This document shows, in pieces, positions 51,880 to 60,974 of a DNA stretch of 64,000 bases; position 1 is the first letter of the stretch; each line of letters starts with the position of its first letter. The position numbers and the translations under genes are program-made. This stretch comes from Achromobacter marplatensis (GTDB taxonomy: Bacteria; Pseudomonadota; Gammaproteobacteria; Burkholderiales; Burkholderiaceae_B): assembly GCF_002209535.1 (NCBI RefSeq), contig NZ_NJIG01000021.1, positions 18,316-82,315 of the forward strand. Reading direction: 5' to 3'. The notes beneath the pieces were generated by a model. It was given only the letters and a program-made list of their open reading frames with translations. It was not told the origin of the DNA and made no database searches.

Positions 51880-51896
51880 AAGCAATCACTGTGCCA
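51880..51896 (-). promoter_or_regulatory. Sigma-54 promoter of the nrtABD-nasA operon
   Basis: Minus strand TGGCACAGTGATTGCTT matches the -24/-12 consensus TGGCAC-N5-TTGCW, with GG and GC ten bases apart. The predicted start, about 12 bases past GC, is near 51870, just ahead of antiterminator hairpin P1. Confidence 0.75.
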
Positions 51897-51994
51897 ACCC
51901 GCTGGTTTTTCGCCGACATTCGCCTGGACCCCGCGCCAGCACTGGCTTTACGCCCAGGTCGCGCACCCTCCACTTGGGTTCAGGAAACCGCACC

Positions 51995-52011
51995 CAAACC
52001 AAGTTGGTGCA
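51995..52011. promoter_or_regulatory. NtrC-like binding site 1
   Basis: CAAACCA-AGT-TGGTGCA matches the NtrC consensus TGCACCA-N3-TGGTGCA perfectly in its right half and 4 of 7 in its left half. It lies between the two divergent sigma-54 promoters. Confidence 0.5.
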
Positions 52012-52027
52012 TGCCCGGATGCGGCAG

Positions 52028-52044
52028 TGCACCACGCCTGTGCA
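52028..52044. promoter_or_regulatory. NtrC-like binding site 2
   Basis: TGCACCA-CGC-CTGTGCA matches the consensus perfectly in its left half and 5 of 7 in its right half. Its centre is 33 bp from site 1, about three helical turns, fitting cooperative binding. Confidence 0.55.
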
Positions 52045-52095
52045 GCTAACGCCCTGCGGCTGTGCCCGGGCGCTGAGCCCCGCACGCCATGGAGA

Positions 52096-52110
52096 TGGCA
52101 CGGAACTTGC
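52096..52110 (+). promoter_or_regulatory. Sigma-54 promoter of the nasT-like gene
   Basis: TGGCACGGAACTTGC matches TGGCACG-N4-TTGC exactly, with GG and GC ten bases apart. It places the start of transcription about 15 bases before the nasT ATG. Confidence 0.78.
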
Positions 52111-52136
52111 GTGATTGAAAGCATCTGGGGGATCTC

Positions 52137-52718
52137 ATGCTGAAAGTCATGCTGCTTAACGATGGCGAAGGACGCGCGGTATCGCTGCGGCAAACGCTTG
52201 CCGCGGCGGGCGTGCGCATCGTCTCTGAAATGGCGCCCGGCATGGATCTGGCCGCCGCCATCGCAGAGGCCGCCCCCGACGTGGTGCTGATCGACAGCGA
52301 CGCCCCTGGGCGCGACACGCTGGAAAACGTCTGTGTGGCCAGCGAGCACAGCGACCGCCCGGTCGTGATGTTCACCGACAACGGCAACCGCGACACCATC
52401 CGCAGTGCATTGCGAGCGGGTGTCGCCGCCTATGTCGTGGGCGACGTGCCGGCGGCCCGCATCGAACCGCTGCTGACGGTGGCGATCGAGCGCTTCGCCA
52501 TGGAGAAGTCTCGCCGCGAAGAATTGCGCGACGCGCAATTGCGCCTGGCCGACAGGCAATGGGTGGAAAGGGCGAAAGGAATATTGATGAAGGCGCGCGC
52601 CATTCCGGAAGACGAGGCGCATCGCCTGTTGCGTGAGCGCGCCATGCAGAGCCAGAAGCGCCTGGGAGAAGTCGCCCGCGAGGTCGTCGAAATGAGCCGA
52701 TGGCTGGGCAAAGGCTAG
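52137..52718 (+). CDS. nasT: ANTAR-domain response-regulator-like antiterminator (NasT type)
   Basis: A 193-residue protein. Residues about 1-125 form a receiver-like domain (LKVMLLNDGEGRAVSLRQTL, VVLIDSDAPGRDTLENV, ALRAGVAAYVVGD). Residues about 130-190 form the RNA-binding ANTAR domain: LADRQWVERAKGILMKARAIPEDEAHRLLRERAM. NasT-type proteins bind two-hairpin leaders and let RNA polymerase pass a terminator; such a leader precedes the divergent nrtA. NasS, the usual nitrate-sensing partner, is not adjacent. GGGGGAT precedes ATG 52137. Confidence 0.9.
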   Translation: MLKVMLLNDGEGRAVSLRQTLAAAGVRIVSEMAPGMDLAAAIAEAAPDVVLIDSDAPGRDTLENVCVASEHSDRPVVMFTDNGNRDTIRSALRAGVAAYVVGDVPAARIEPLLTVAIERFAMEKSRREELRDAQLRLADRQWVERAKGILMKARAIPEDEAHRLLRERAMQSQKRLGEVAREVVEMSRWLGKG

Positions 52719-52758
52719 CTACATGATTTTTAGCTATATGGATTCAAGAAATCAAAAG

Positions 52759-52788
52759 TTGTGGGGATGTACCCCCCCTCCCTATGAT
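52759..52788 (+). promoter_or_regulatory. Sigma-70-like promoter for cysG
   Basis: TTGTGG and TATGAT are 18 bases apart in an AT-rich gap, about 40 bases before the cysG ATG. The -10 matches 5 of 6. Confidence 0.45.
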
Positions 52789-52828
52789 CAGCTGATATTT
52801 CGCCGGGTACGCCCGGAGCGGGCATTTG

Positions 52829-54244
52829 ATGAAGCTTTTCCCGATTTTTGCCGACTTGAAAGCGCGGCTGGTGCTGGTGGTGGGTGGTGGCGCCGTGGCC
52901 GAGCGCAAGACGCTAGCCCTGCTGGAAGCCTCGGCCGAGGTCGTCGTGGGTGCGCCGGAACTGACGCCGGCGCTGGTTGCGCTGGCCGCCGAAGGCCGGA
53001 TCCGCCACTTGGCTGGTCGGTTTGATCCTGCCTGGCTGGACGACGTGTGGCTGGTGGTCGCCGCCACCGACGACCGCGCTGCCAACGCCGCCGTGTCCGA
53101 CGCCGCCGGCGCCCGCCGCATCTTCACCAACGTGGTCGACGACCCGGAACTGTCCTCCTTCCAGGTGCCGTCCATCGTGGACCGGTCGCCCGTCATCGTG
53201 GCCATTTCGTCCTCGGGCGTGGCGCCCGTGTTGGCGCGCCGCATCCGCGAACGCATCGAATCGCTGTTCGACCACACGCTGGGCCAACTGGCCGGCCTGG
53301 CCGCTACCTATCGCACGCGCATCCGGGCCAGCCACCCCGACCTGGGCGCGCGCCGCCGCTTCTATGACTGGCTGCTGGACGGCCCCGTGGCCGGATTTCT
53401 GCGCCAGCAGCAGCCCACCCGGGCTGAAGCCGCCTTGGCCGATGCGCTGGCTGCGCCGCTGGCGCCCGCCGACGGCAGCGTGGTGCTGGTGGGGGCAGGC
53501 CCGGGGGACCCCGGCCTGTTGACGCTGAAGGCGCTGCGCGCCTTGAACGAAGCCGACGTCATCCTGTATGACCGCCTGGTCAGCGACGACATTATGTCGC
53601 TGGCGCGCCGCGATGCCGACCGCGTGCCGGTCGGCAAGCTGCCCGGCGAAAACCATCACGCCACCCAGGCACGCATCCACGCGCTGCTGGTGGAACACGC
53701 ACAGGCGGGCCGGCGCGTGGTGCGCCTGAAAGGCGGCGACGCGTTCATCTTTGGACGGGGCGGCGAAGAATTGGAATATCTGCGCGAGCATGGCGTGCGC
53801 TATGAAGTGGTGCCCGGCATCACCGCCGCGCTGGCCTGTGCGGCCTATGCCGGCATCCCGCTGACGCATCGCGAGCATGCGCAGTCGGTCCGGCTGATCA
53901 CGGCGCATTGCCGCGAGGACGAAGACAATCTGGACTGGCCTGCGCTGGCGCGCGAGCGGCAGACGCTGGCGTTCTATATGGGAGTGGGCCAGCTGGATCT
54001 GCTGACCGGGCGCCTGTTACGCCATGGCCGCTCGGCGCAGACGCCGTTCGCGCTGATCGAAAATGGCAGTCGGCCCGAACAGCGCGTACTGTCGGGCACG
54101 CTTGAAGCCCTGCCCCGCCTGGCCGTCGAGCACGGAATCCGGTCGCCTGCGCTCTTGATCGTGGGCGAAGTCGCCGGCCTGGCGCCGCAATTGCAATGGT
54201 TCGGCCAGCATATCGACGGCCGCCCGCAACGGCTGGCGGCTTGA
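52829..54244 (+). CDS. cysG: Siroheme synthase CysG (trifunctional)
   Basis: A 471-residue enzyme that converts uroporphyrinogen III to siroheme, the cofactor of nitrite and sulfite reductases. The N-terminal part is the dehydrogenase/ferrochelatase (LVLVVGGGAVAERKTLALLEA, FTNVVDDPELSSFQVPSIVDRS). From about residue 215 comes the methyltransferase (VVLVGAGPGDPGLLTLKALRAL, YDRLVS, VRLKGGDAFIFGRGGEELEYL, VVPGITAALACAAYAGIPLTHR). ATG 52829 gives the normal start MKLFPIF. It lies 110 bp after nasT on the same strand. Confidence 0.95.
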   Translation: MKLFPIFADLKARLVLVVGGGAVAERKTLALLEASAEVVVGAPELTPALVALAAEGRIRHLAGRFDPAWLDDVWLVVAATDDRAANAAVSDAAGARRIFTNVVDDPELSSFQVPSIVDRSPVIVAISSSGVAPVLARRIRERIESLFDHTLGQLAGLAATYRTRIRASHPDLGARRRFYDWLLDGPVAGFLRQQQPTRAEAALADALAAPLAPADGSVVLVGAGPGDPGLLTLKALRALNEADVILYDRLVSDDIMSLARRDADRVPVGKLPGENHHATQARIHALLVEHAQAGRRVVRLKGGDAFIFGRGGEELEYLREHGVRYEVVPGITAALACAAYAGIPLTHREHAQSVRLITAHCREDEDNLDWPALARERQTLAFYMGVGQLDLLTGRLLRHGRSAQTPFALIENGSRPEQRVLSGTLEALPRLAVEHGIRSPALLIVGEVAGLAPQLQWFGQHIDGRPQRLAA

Positions 54245-54305
54245 TGGGTGGAGTGCGCGGACGGCACAGGTAACAGCTTTGGCCCCCAATGCGCGCAACC
54301 CATCA
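54242..54305. repeat. Degenerate inverted repeat related to the GGATGGGT...ACCCATC element
   Basis: TGATGGGT at 54242-54249 and ACCCATCA at 54298-54305 are exact complements. They are flanked by GCGCG-rich segments like those of the larger element near 27.9 kb. It lies between the convergent cysG and upp genes, so it may act as a weak bidirectional terminator or be a decayed repeat copy. Confidence 0.45.
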
Positions 54306-54316
54306 CCCGATAGCCG

Positions 54317-54955
54317 TCACTCCGTCTTCTGGGTCGTACCGAAGATCCGGTCGCCCGCATCGCCCAACCCGGGCATGATGTATCCGTGCTCGTTCAGGCC
54401 GTCATCGATGGATGCCGTGTAGATATGCACATCCGGGTGCTTGGCCAGCACGGCGTCGATGCCGACGGGCGCCGCCACCAGGACGAGCGCGCGGATTTCC
54501 TTGCAGCCGGCGCGCTTGAGCAGGTCGATGGCAGCAACCATCGAACCGCCAGTTGCCAGCATGGGATCGACGATCAGGGCCAGGCGCTGGTCCAGTTCAC
54601 CGACCAGGCGTTCCAGATAGGTGTGCGCTTCGAGCGTCTCTTCGTTGCGGGCCACGCCCACCACGCTGACCTTGGCGCCCGGAATCAGGCTGAGCACGCC
54701 ATCCAGCATGCCGATGCCGGCGCGCAGGATGGGCACCACGGTGACTTTCTTGCCGGCGATCTTCTCGACCTGGACCTGGCCACACCAGCCTTCCACGGTG
54801 GCAGGCGCCAGCGGCAGGTCCTTGGACGCTTCGTAAGTCAGCAGCGCGCCGACTTCCTGCGACAACTCTCGAAAGCTCTTGGTGCTGAGGTCGGCGCGAC
54901 GCATGATCCCGAGCTTATGGCGGATCAACGGATGGCGGATTTCGTGCACAGGCAT
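54317..54955 (-). CDS. upp: Uracil phosphoribosyltransferase
   Basis: A 212-residue pyrimidine-salvage enzyme making UMP from uracil and PRPP. It has MPVHEIRHPLIRHKLGIMRR, VPILRAGIGMLDGVLSLIPGAKVSVVG, the PRPP loop IVDPMLATGGSMVAAIDLLK, and YIMPGLGDAGDRIFGT at the C-terminus. ATG 54955 begins the conserved N-terminus and follows TGGAGTG. The enzyme is cytosolic and stands as a single gene here. Confidence 0.96.
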   Translation of the reverse strand: MPVHEIRHPLIRHKLGIMRRADLSTKSFRELSQEVGALLTYEASKDLPLAPATVEGWCGQVQVEKIAGKKVTVVPILRAGIGMLDGVLSLIPGAKVSVVGVARNEETLEAHTYLERLVGELDQRLALIVDPMLATGGSMVAAIDLLKRAGCKEIRALVLVAAPVGIDAVLAKHPDVHIYTASIDDGLNEHGYIMPGLGDAGDRIFGTTQKTE

Positions 54956-55082
54956 GTGCGTAACACTCCAGAATATTGAAAAGACGGGGTTTTTCGCCTC
55001 AGGCGCCACCCGAACAGCGCAACACACTTGCGTCGGCTATCGGGTCGCACCCAAGGATCGTAATCGGTTTAGGAAAATTGGC

Positions 55083-56531
55083 CTATTGATCGGCTAGCCA
55101 CGCTATCAACGCGTCATCGAAGGCGCGGACGGCGCCCGCCTGTTCGTGGTTGACGATGCTGACCACCACGTAGCGCTTGCCGCTGGCGCCCAGCACGTAA
55201 CCGGCGATCGAGCGCACGTCGCGCAACGACCCGGTCTTCAGGTGGGCCATGCCCACCGTGCCGTCGCCCTTCAGGCGGCGGCGCACGGTGCCGTCCACCC
55301 CGGCGATGGCGAAGGACGAAATGTACTCCGGCATGACGGGCGAATTCCAGGCCACCGTCAGCATGGACGCCAGGCTGTCGGCTGACACCCGGGCCTCGCG
55401 CGACAGGCCGGCGCCGTTGTCGATGACGAGTTCCGGCATGTCCAGCCCCTGCTTGGCCAGCAGCCCCTTGGCCACTGCCTCGCTGCTGGTCACGGTGGCC
55501 GGCCGGCGGCCCTTTTCCGCGCCCAGCGTCAAGAGCAGCGTGCGCGCCATGACGTTGTTGCTGCGCTTATTGATCTGGCGGATCACCTCCGCCAGGGTGG
55601 GGGAATCGTGCGAGGCCAGCACCACGGCGTCCGCCGGCACCATGCCGGCCCGGACCTGCCCCTTGAAGGTGCCGCCCAGCTCTTTCCAGAGCATGCGGAA
55701 AATCTCGGTGGCGTAGTCGGGCTGCGACAGCGCCAGGCGGTACAGGCTGAATTCGCCGCAAGAGCCGGCCACCTTGCCGCCGACGCGGATCGTCACGCCC
55801 TGCTGGGTGATCAACGGATCCGTCGTCACCACCGGCGGGCCCGGGCAGCGGACGTCGCTCCATTCGACGTTGCCCTCGATCTTCAGGCCAGGCAGCGGCG
55901 GGTCGATCAGCGGCACCCATTTATGGGCGGCGGGGTCCGGCGTGAACAGCAGGCGCAGCGCGCCGAAACCCACCATCAGGGCGTCAGGGCTGGCGTTGTA
56001 GGCGCGGTCCGGAGCGCCGTCAAAGGCGCCGGGGTCGGTGGCGACCTGGCCGAAAATGCTGCGGTCGATGACGAGATCATTGATCTGCTTGACCCCGCGC
56101 AGGCGCAATTCACGCAGCAGGGCCCACAAATCCTGCATCAGGAATTGGGGATCGCCCCCGGCGCGCAGGTACAGCGGGCCGGCCAGCACGCCCTTGGCGT
56201 CGGGCCGGGCGCCGGGCGCCGTCATGAATTCGGTGCGCCAGACGTAGTTGGGCCCCAGTTCGGACAGCGCGGCCCACGTCGTAACCAGTTTCATGACCGA
56301 CGCGGGGTTGCGGGATTCCTTGGCGTTCAGGGCCACCATGCGGGGCCCGCCCAGCTCCTGCACCACCAGCGACAGCGAACTGTCCGGCAGCTTGCTGGCC
56401 TTCCAGGCGTTCACCACATTGGGCGGCAGGCCCTGGACCTGCGCGCAAGCCGCGCCCGCTGACAGGGTCAGCAGCCCGCCGGCCAGCCATTGCATCAGCC
56501 CGCCCACCCGCTTTTTCGCTTGTCCCGTCAT
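55083..56531 (-). CDS. dacB: D-alanyl-D-alanine carboxypeptidase/endopeptidase (PBP4, DacB)
   Basis: A 482-residue periplasmic penicillin-binding protein of family S13. A signal peptide (about residues 14-30, ending GAACA) precedes the motifs SVMK (Ser78-Lys81) in NPASVMKLVTTWAAL, SNN in NKRSNNVMARTLLL, and KTG in LKTGSLRDVRSIAGYV. DacB trims D-alanine from peptidoglycan stem peptides and cuts cross-links. The length matches E. coli DacB (477). Confidence 0.94.
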   Translation of the reverse strand: MTGQAKKRVGGLMQWLAGGLLTLSAGAACAQVQGLPPNVVNAWKASKLPDSSLSLVVQELGGPRMVALNAKESRNPASVMKLVTTWAALSELGPNYVWRTEFMTAPGARPDAKGVLAGPLYLRAGGDPQFLMQDLWALLRELRLRGVKQINDLVIDRSIFGQVATDPGAFDGAPDRAYNASPDALMVGFGALRLLFTPDPAAHKWVPLIDPPLPGLKIEGNVEWSDVRCPGPPVVTTDPLITQQGVTIRVGGKVAGSCGEFSLYRLALSQPDYATEIFRMLWKELGGTFKGQVRAGMVPADAVVLASHDSPTLAEVIRQINKRSNNVMARTLLLTLGAEKGRRPATVTSSEAVAKGLLAKQGLDMPELVIDNGAGLSREARVSADSLASMLTVAWNSPVMPEYISSFAIAGVDGTVRRRLKGDGTVGMAHLKTGSLRDVRSIAGYVLGASGKRYVVVSIVNHEQAGAVRAFDDALIAWLADQ

Positions 56532-56591
56532 GCTGCGTCCACCCAGTTGCTAGTCCTGCAAAACCGAGAGCATACAAAACCTGGGACGGTT

Positions 56592-56614
56592 GCGGGCGGG
56601 AGGCCCCCGCCCGC
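56592..56614. terminator. GC-rich stem-loop after the LivK-type gene
   Basis: GCGGGCGGG-AGGCC-CCCGCCCGC is a perfect 9-bp stem with a 5-base loop, a few bases past the stop of the minus-strand receptor gene. No U-tract follows. Confidence 0.4.
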
Positions 56615-56622
56615 CGCGCGCT

Positions 56623-57777
56623 TTATTGAAGCCGCCACTTGCCGGACGCGACGGTCGCCATCACCAGCGCCCGTTCGTCCAGCCCGTTATGGTCGGTGGG
56701 GCTCATGCTGACCACGCCCGTCGCGGTGGGCAGGTTCTTGACGTTTTCCAGTGCGTCGCGCAGCGCGGCCCGGAACTCGGGCGTGCCAGGCTTGGCCGTC
56801 TTCAAGGCCACGGGGATGGCCTGTTGCAGCAACAGGCCCACGTCCCAGGTATAGGCGGCAAAAAGCGACACACTGCCCGCGCCGTTGGCGGCCTCGTACT
56901 TCTTGGCGAAGGCCTGCGCCGTGGCCTTGACGGGGTTGTTGTCGGGCAGCAGGTCGGCCACCATCACCGGCCCCACCGGCACCCACGCGCCCTCGCACGC
57001 CGTGCCACACACGCGCAGGAAGTCGTTATTGGCCACACCGTGGTTGAAATAGATCTTGCCCTTGAACCCGCGTTCGCGCAGGTCGCGGGCCGGCATGGCG
57101 GCCGGGGTGCCGGAGGCGCCGACCACCACGGCATCCGGCGCTGCGCCGATCAGCTTCAGGGTCTGGGCCACGGCCGACGTGTCGGTCGGCGCAAAGCTCT
57201 CCTTGCCGACGACCTCGATGCCGTGCTTCTTGGCGGCTTTTTCGATTTCCACCCAGAATGTCTCGCCCAGGGCGTTGTTGAAGCCGACGAAGGCCAGCTT
57301 CTTCACGCCACTGGCCGCGGCATGGCGTGCAATGCCCTCGGCCATCAGCGAATCAGAGTGCGGCGTCTTGAACACCCAGCGCCGCTTGTCGTCCACCGGC
57401 TCGATCAGCCGGGCCGACGAGGCCAGCGTGATCACCGGCGTCGTGCCGGTCGCCACGGTATCCAGCATGGCCATCGTGTTGGGCGTGGTGGTGGAGCCGA
57501 CGATCAGGTCCACCTTGTTCTCGGAGATCAGCTTGTGCGAATTGCTGACGGCCCGCGTGGTGTCGGACGCGTCATCCAGCACGACGTATTCGACCTTCAC
57601 GCCACCGATTTCGGTGGGCAGCAGGCTGATGGTATTGCGCTCGGGAATGCCCAGCGACGCTTGCGGGCCGGTGGTGGACAGGGTGGCGCCGATCTTCACT
57701 TGCGCCAGCGCGGGCGCGGCGCCCATAGCCAGCAAGGCCGCCAGGGCGGCGGCCATCAGGGTGCGACGAGGGGTCAT
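56623..57777 (-). CDS. Branched-chain amino acid-type ABC transporter substrate-binding protein
   Basis: A 384-residue type I periplasmic binding protein (LivK-like). The signal peptide MTPRRTLMAAALAALLAMGAA runs to PALA before QVKIGATLSTTGPQASLG, then VDLIVGSTTTPNTMAMLDTV, PVITLASSARLIEP and AFVGFNNALGETFWVEIEKAAKKHGIEVVG. ATG 57777 follows AAGGAG. No LivHMGF partners are adjacent, so it is an orphan receptor; ligands in this group include amino acids, amides and aromatic acids. Confidence 0.92.
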   Translation of the reverse strand: MTPRRTLMAAALAALLAMGAAPALAQVKIGATLSTTGPQASLGIPERNTISLLPTEIGGVKVEYVVLDDASDTTRAVSNSHKLISENKVDLIVGSTTTPNTMAMLDTVATGTTPVITLASSARLIEPVDDKRRWVFKTPHSDSLMAEGIARHAAASGVKKLAFVGFNNALGETFWVEIEKAAKKHGIEVVGKESFAPTDTSAVAQTLKLIGAAPDAVVVGASGTPAAMPARDLRERGFKGKIYFNHGVANNDFLRVCGTACEGAWVPVGPVMVADLLPDNNPVKATAQAFAKKYEAANGAGSVSLFAAYTWDVGLLLQQAIPVALKTAKPGTPEFRAALRDALENVKNLPTATGVVSMSPTDHNGLDERALVMATVASGKWRLQ

Positions 57778-57989
57778 GCGGTGTCTCCTTGGGTACGCGG
57801 ATGTCGTTTTTTGCATCGCGCCGATCCGCTACGGCGTAGAACGCAGTTATACGGCGGGACGCGGCGTTTCGCCATGGTTCCGCCCCTATTAACTGTCCCC
57901 TTTACAATATCGGGTTGCCCCGAGCCAGCCCGGCCGGCGCGGCCCGCGGTTTTTGCCGGGCCGCCCCCCTCTGACAGACAGATACCCGC

Positions 57990-59044
57990 GTGACCCAGTC
58001 CCTGACCGTTTCCGATTTCAATTACGAGCTGCCGCCCGAACTCATCGCGCAGACGCCTGCCGCCGAACGCACGGGCAGCCGCCTGCTGCACCTGGACGGC
58101 GCCAGCCAGCTGCACGACCGGCAATTCGCCGATCTGGCCGGCCTGCTGCGCGCGGGCGACCTGCTTATCTTCAATGACACCCGCGTCATCAAGGCCCGCC
58201 TGCCGGGCCACAAGATTACCGGCGGCAAGATCGAGGTCCTGGTCGAACGCATCACCGAGACCGACCGGGTCCTGGCCCATGTGCGCGCCAGTAAATCGCC
58301 CGGCCCCGGCATGGTGCTGCGCCTGGCCGACGCCTTCGACGCCACGGTGCTGGGCCGCGAGGGCGAACTGTTCGACATCCGCTTCCCCGGCCCCGTGCTG
58401 GACTTGCTGGACGCCCACGGCGCCACGCCGCTTCCGCCCTACATCACGCACGCGGCCGACGCCGGCGACGACGACCGCTATCAGACCGTCTACGCCCGCG
58501 AACCCGGCGCCGTGGCGGCGCCCACCGCCGGCCTGCACTTCGACCAGCCTACCCTGGACCGCCTGGCCGACCTGGGCGTGGAACGCGCATTCGTCACGCT
58601 GCACGTAGGCGCGGGCACGTTCCAGCCGGTGCGCGTGGACAACCTGGCCGACCACATCATGCACGCCGAATGGTTCACGGTGCCGCAAGCCACGGTGGAT
58701 GCCATCGCCGCCGCCCGCGCCCGTGGCGGCCGCGTGATCGCCGTCGGCACGACCAGCGTGCGCGCCCTGGAATCCGCCGCCGCCCAGACCGAAGGCCGCA
58801 CGGCCCCCGGGCTGCCGCTGGCCGCCGCCCAGGGCGACACGCGCCTGTTCATCACCCCGGGCTACCAGTACCGCGTCGTGGACGCGCTGGTCACCAACTT
58901 CCACCTTCCCCAGTCGACCCTGCTGATGCTGGTGTCGGCGCTGGCCGGCGTCGAGCCGATCCGCCGCGCCTACGCCCATGCGGTAGCCCAGCGCTACCGC
59001 TTCTTCAGCTATGGCGACGCCATGTTCATTGAATCCCCTGCCTC

Positions 59045-59048
<4 letters not shown>
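57990..59048 (+). CDS. queA: S-adenosylmethionine:tRNA ribosyltransferase-isomerase QueA
   Basis: A 352-residue queuosine-pathway enzyme that builds epoxyqueuosine on tRNA. It shows FNYELPPELIAQTPAAERTGSRLLHLD, DLLIFNDTRVIKARLPG, AAPTAGLHFDQPTLDRLADLGVERAFVTLHVGAGTFQPVR, VIAVGTTSVRALESAA and TNFHLPQSTLLMLVSALAG. The start is GTG 57990. It overlaps tgt by 4 bp. Confidence 0.95.
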
Positions 59049-60181
<1,133 letters not shown>

Positions 60182-60189
60182 TCCGGGGC

Positions 60190-60220
60190 CATTTACCGCC
60201 GGGTTAACCGGCGGTAAATG
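60190..60220 (+). terminator. Stem-loop after tgt
   Basis: CATTTACCGCCGG-GTTAA-CCGGCGGTAAATG is a perfect 13-bp stem starting 9 bases after the tgt stop. The following bases are not T-rich, so it may rely on Rho or stabilise the 3' end. Confidence 0.6.
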
Positions 60221-60519
60221 CATCCCCCGGGGGCTGCAAGCCTGAGCGCCGTGGACCCTTTTTTCAGTCAGGGGCTTTTCTATCCTGGATTCGCCCCCAT
60301 TGATTGGGATCCCTCCCTAGTGAAAGGCCAGCAATAAGATAGATACAATAGTCGGCTTGCCCTATCCATGGCTCGCGCGGGGATGGGTGCATAAAAACAC
60401 AGCTAAAGTATGGCCGTGACTCGCCGTGACCCGCCATGATCTTTCATGGCATAGAAAATCCGGGCATGGCCAGCCCAGGCAATAAACAACCCAAACAGAC
60501 TTAAACGCAGGAGAATTCA
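60221..60519. other. Intergenic region between tgt and yajC
   Basis: This stretch has no convincing gene. It contains a -10-like TACAAT at 60344-60349 without a good -35, and a perfect 7-bp hairpin GCCATGA-TCTT-TCATGGC at 60433-60450 that would lie in the yajC leader. AGGAG precedes the yajC ATG. Confidence 0.45.
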
Positions 60520-60864
60520 ATGTCCGTTATCGATACCGCCAGCCTCGTCGTGGCCCAAGCCGCCGCCCCTGAAGGCAATGCGCTGATGGGCATGCTGCCC
60601 ATCGTCTTGATGTTCGTGATCCTCTATTTCCTGATGATCCGTCCCCAGATGAAGCGCCAGAAAGAGCACCGTAACCTGATCGCCGCCCTGGCCAAGGGTG
60701 ACGAAGTGGTCACCGCCGGCGGCATGCTCGGCAAGGTCACCAAGGTCAACGACAGCTACGTGACTGTTGAAGTCTCCGAACTGGCCGACAAGCCGGTGGA
60801 AGTGATCATGCAGAAGTCGTCGGTTTCGACCGTGCTGCCCAAGGGAACCATCAAGGCCCTGTAA
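60520..60864 (+). CDS. yajC: Preprotein translocase subunit YajC
   Basis: A 114-residue inner-membrane protein with one helix (MGMLPIVLMFVILYFLMI, about residues 24-41) followed by RPQMKRQKEHRNLIAALAKGDEVVTAGGMLGKVTKVNDSYVTVEV, the YajC signature. It associates with SecDF and SecYEG. It heads yajC-secD-secF, with a terminator-like hairpin before secD. Confidence 0.95.
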   Translation: MSVIDTASLVVAQAAAPEGNALMGMLPIVLMFVILYFLMIRPQMKRQKEHRNLIAALAKGDEVVTAGGMLGKVTKVNDSYVTVEVSELADKPVEVIMQKSSVSTVLPKGTIKAL

Positions 60865-60875
60865 GCGTCCCATAG

Positions 60876-60895
60876 GAGCCCCGTCGGGCTCTTTT
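60876..60895 (+). terminator. Intrinsic terminator/attenuator between yajC and secD
   Basis: GAGCCC-CGTC-GGGCTC followed by TTTT, 11 bases after the yajC stop. The short stem suggests partial termination, which would lower secDF relative to yajC. Confidence 0.65.
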
Positions 60896-60974
60896 GTCCG
60901 ATGGCGCCTACCGCCGCCCGCTGCGCTTGCCGCTCGGGCGGCCCTTTCATCACTCTTACATGAAGTAGCCGGCA

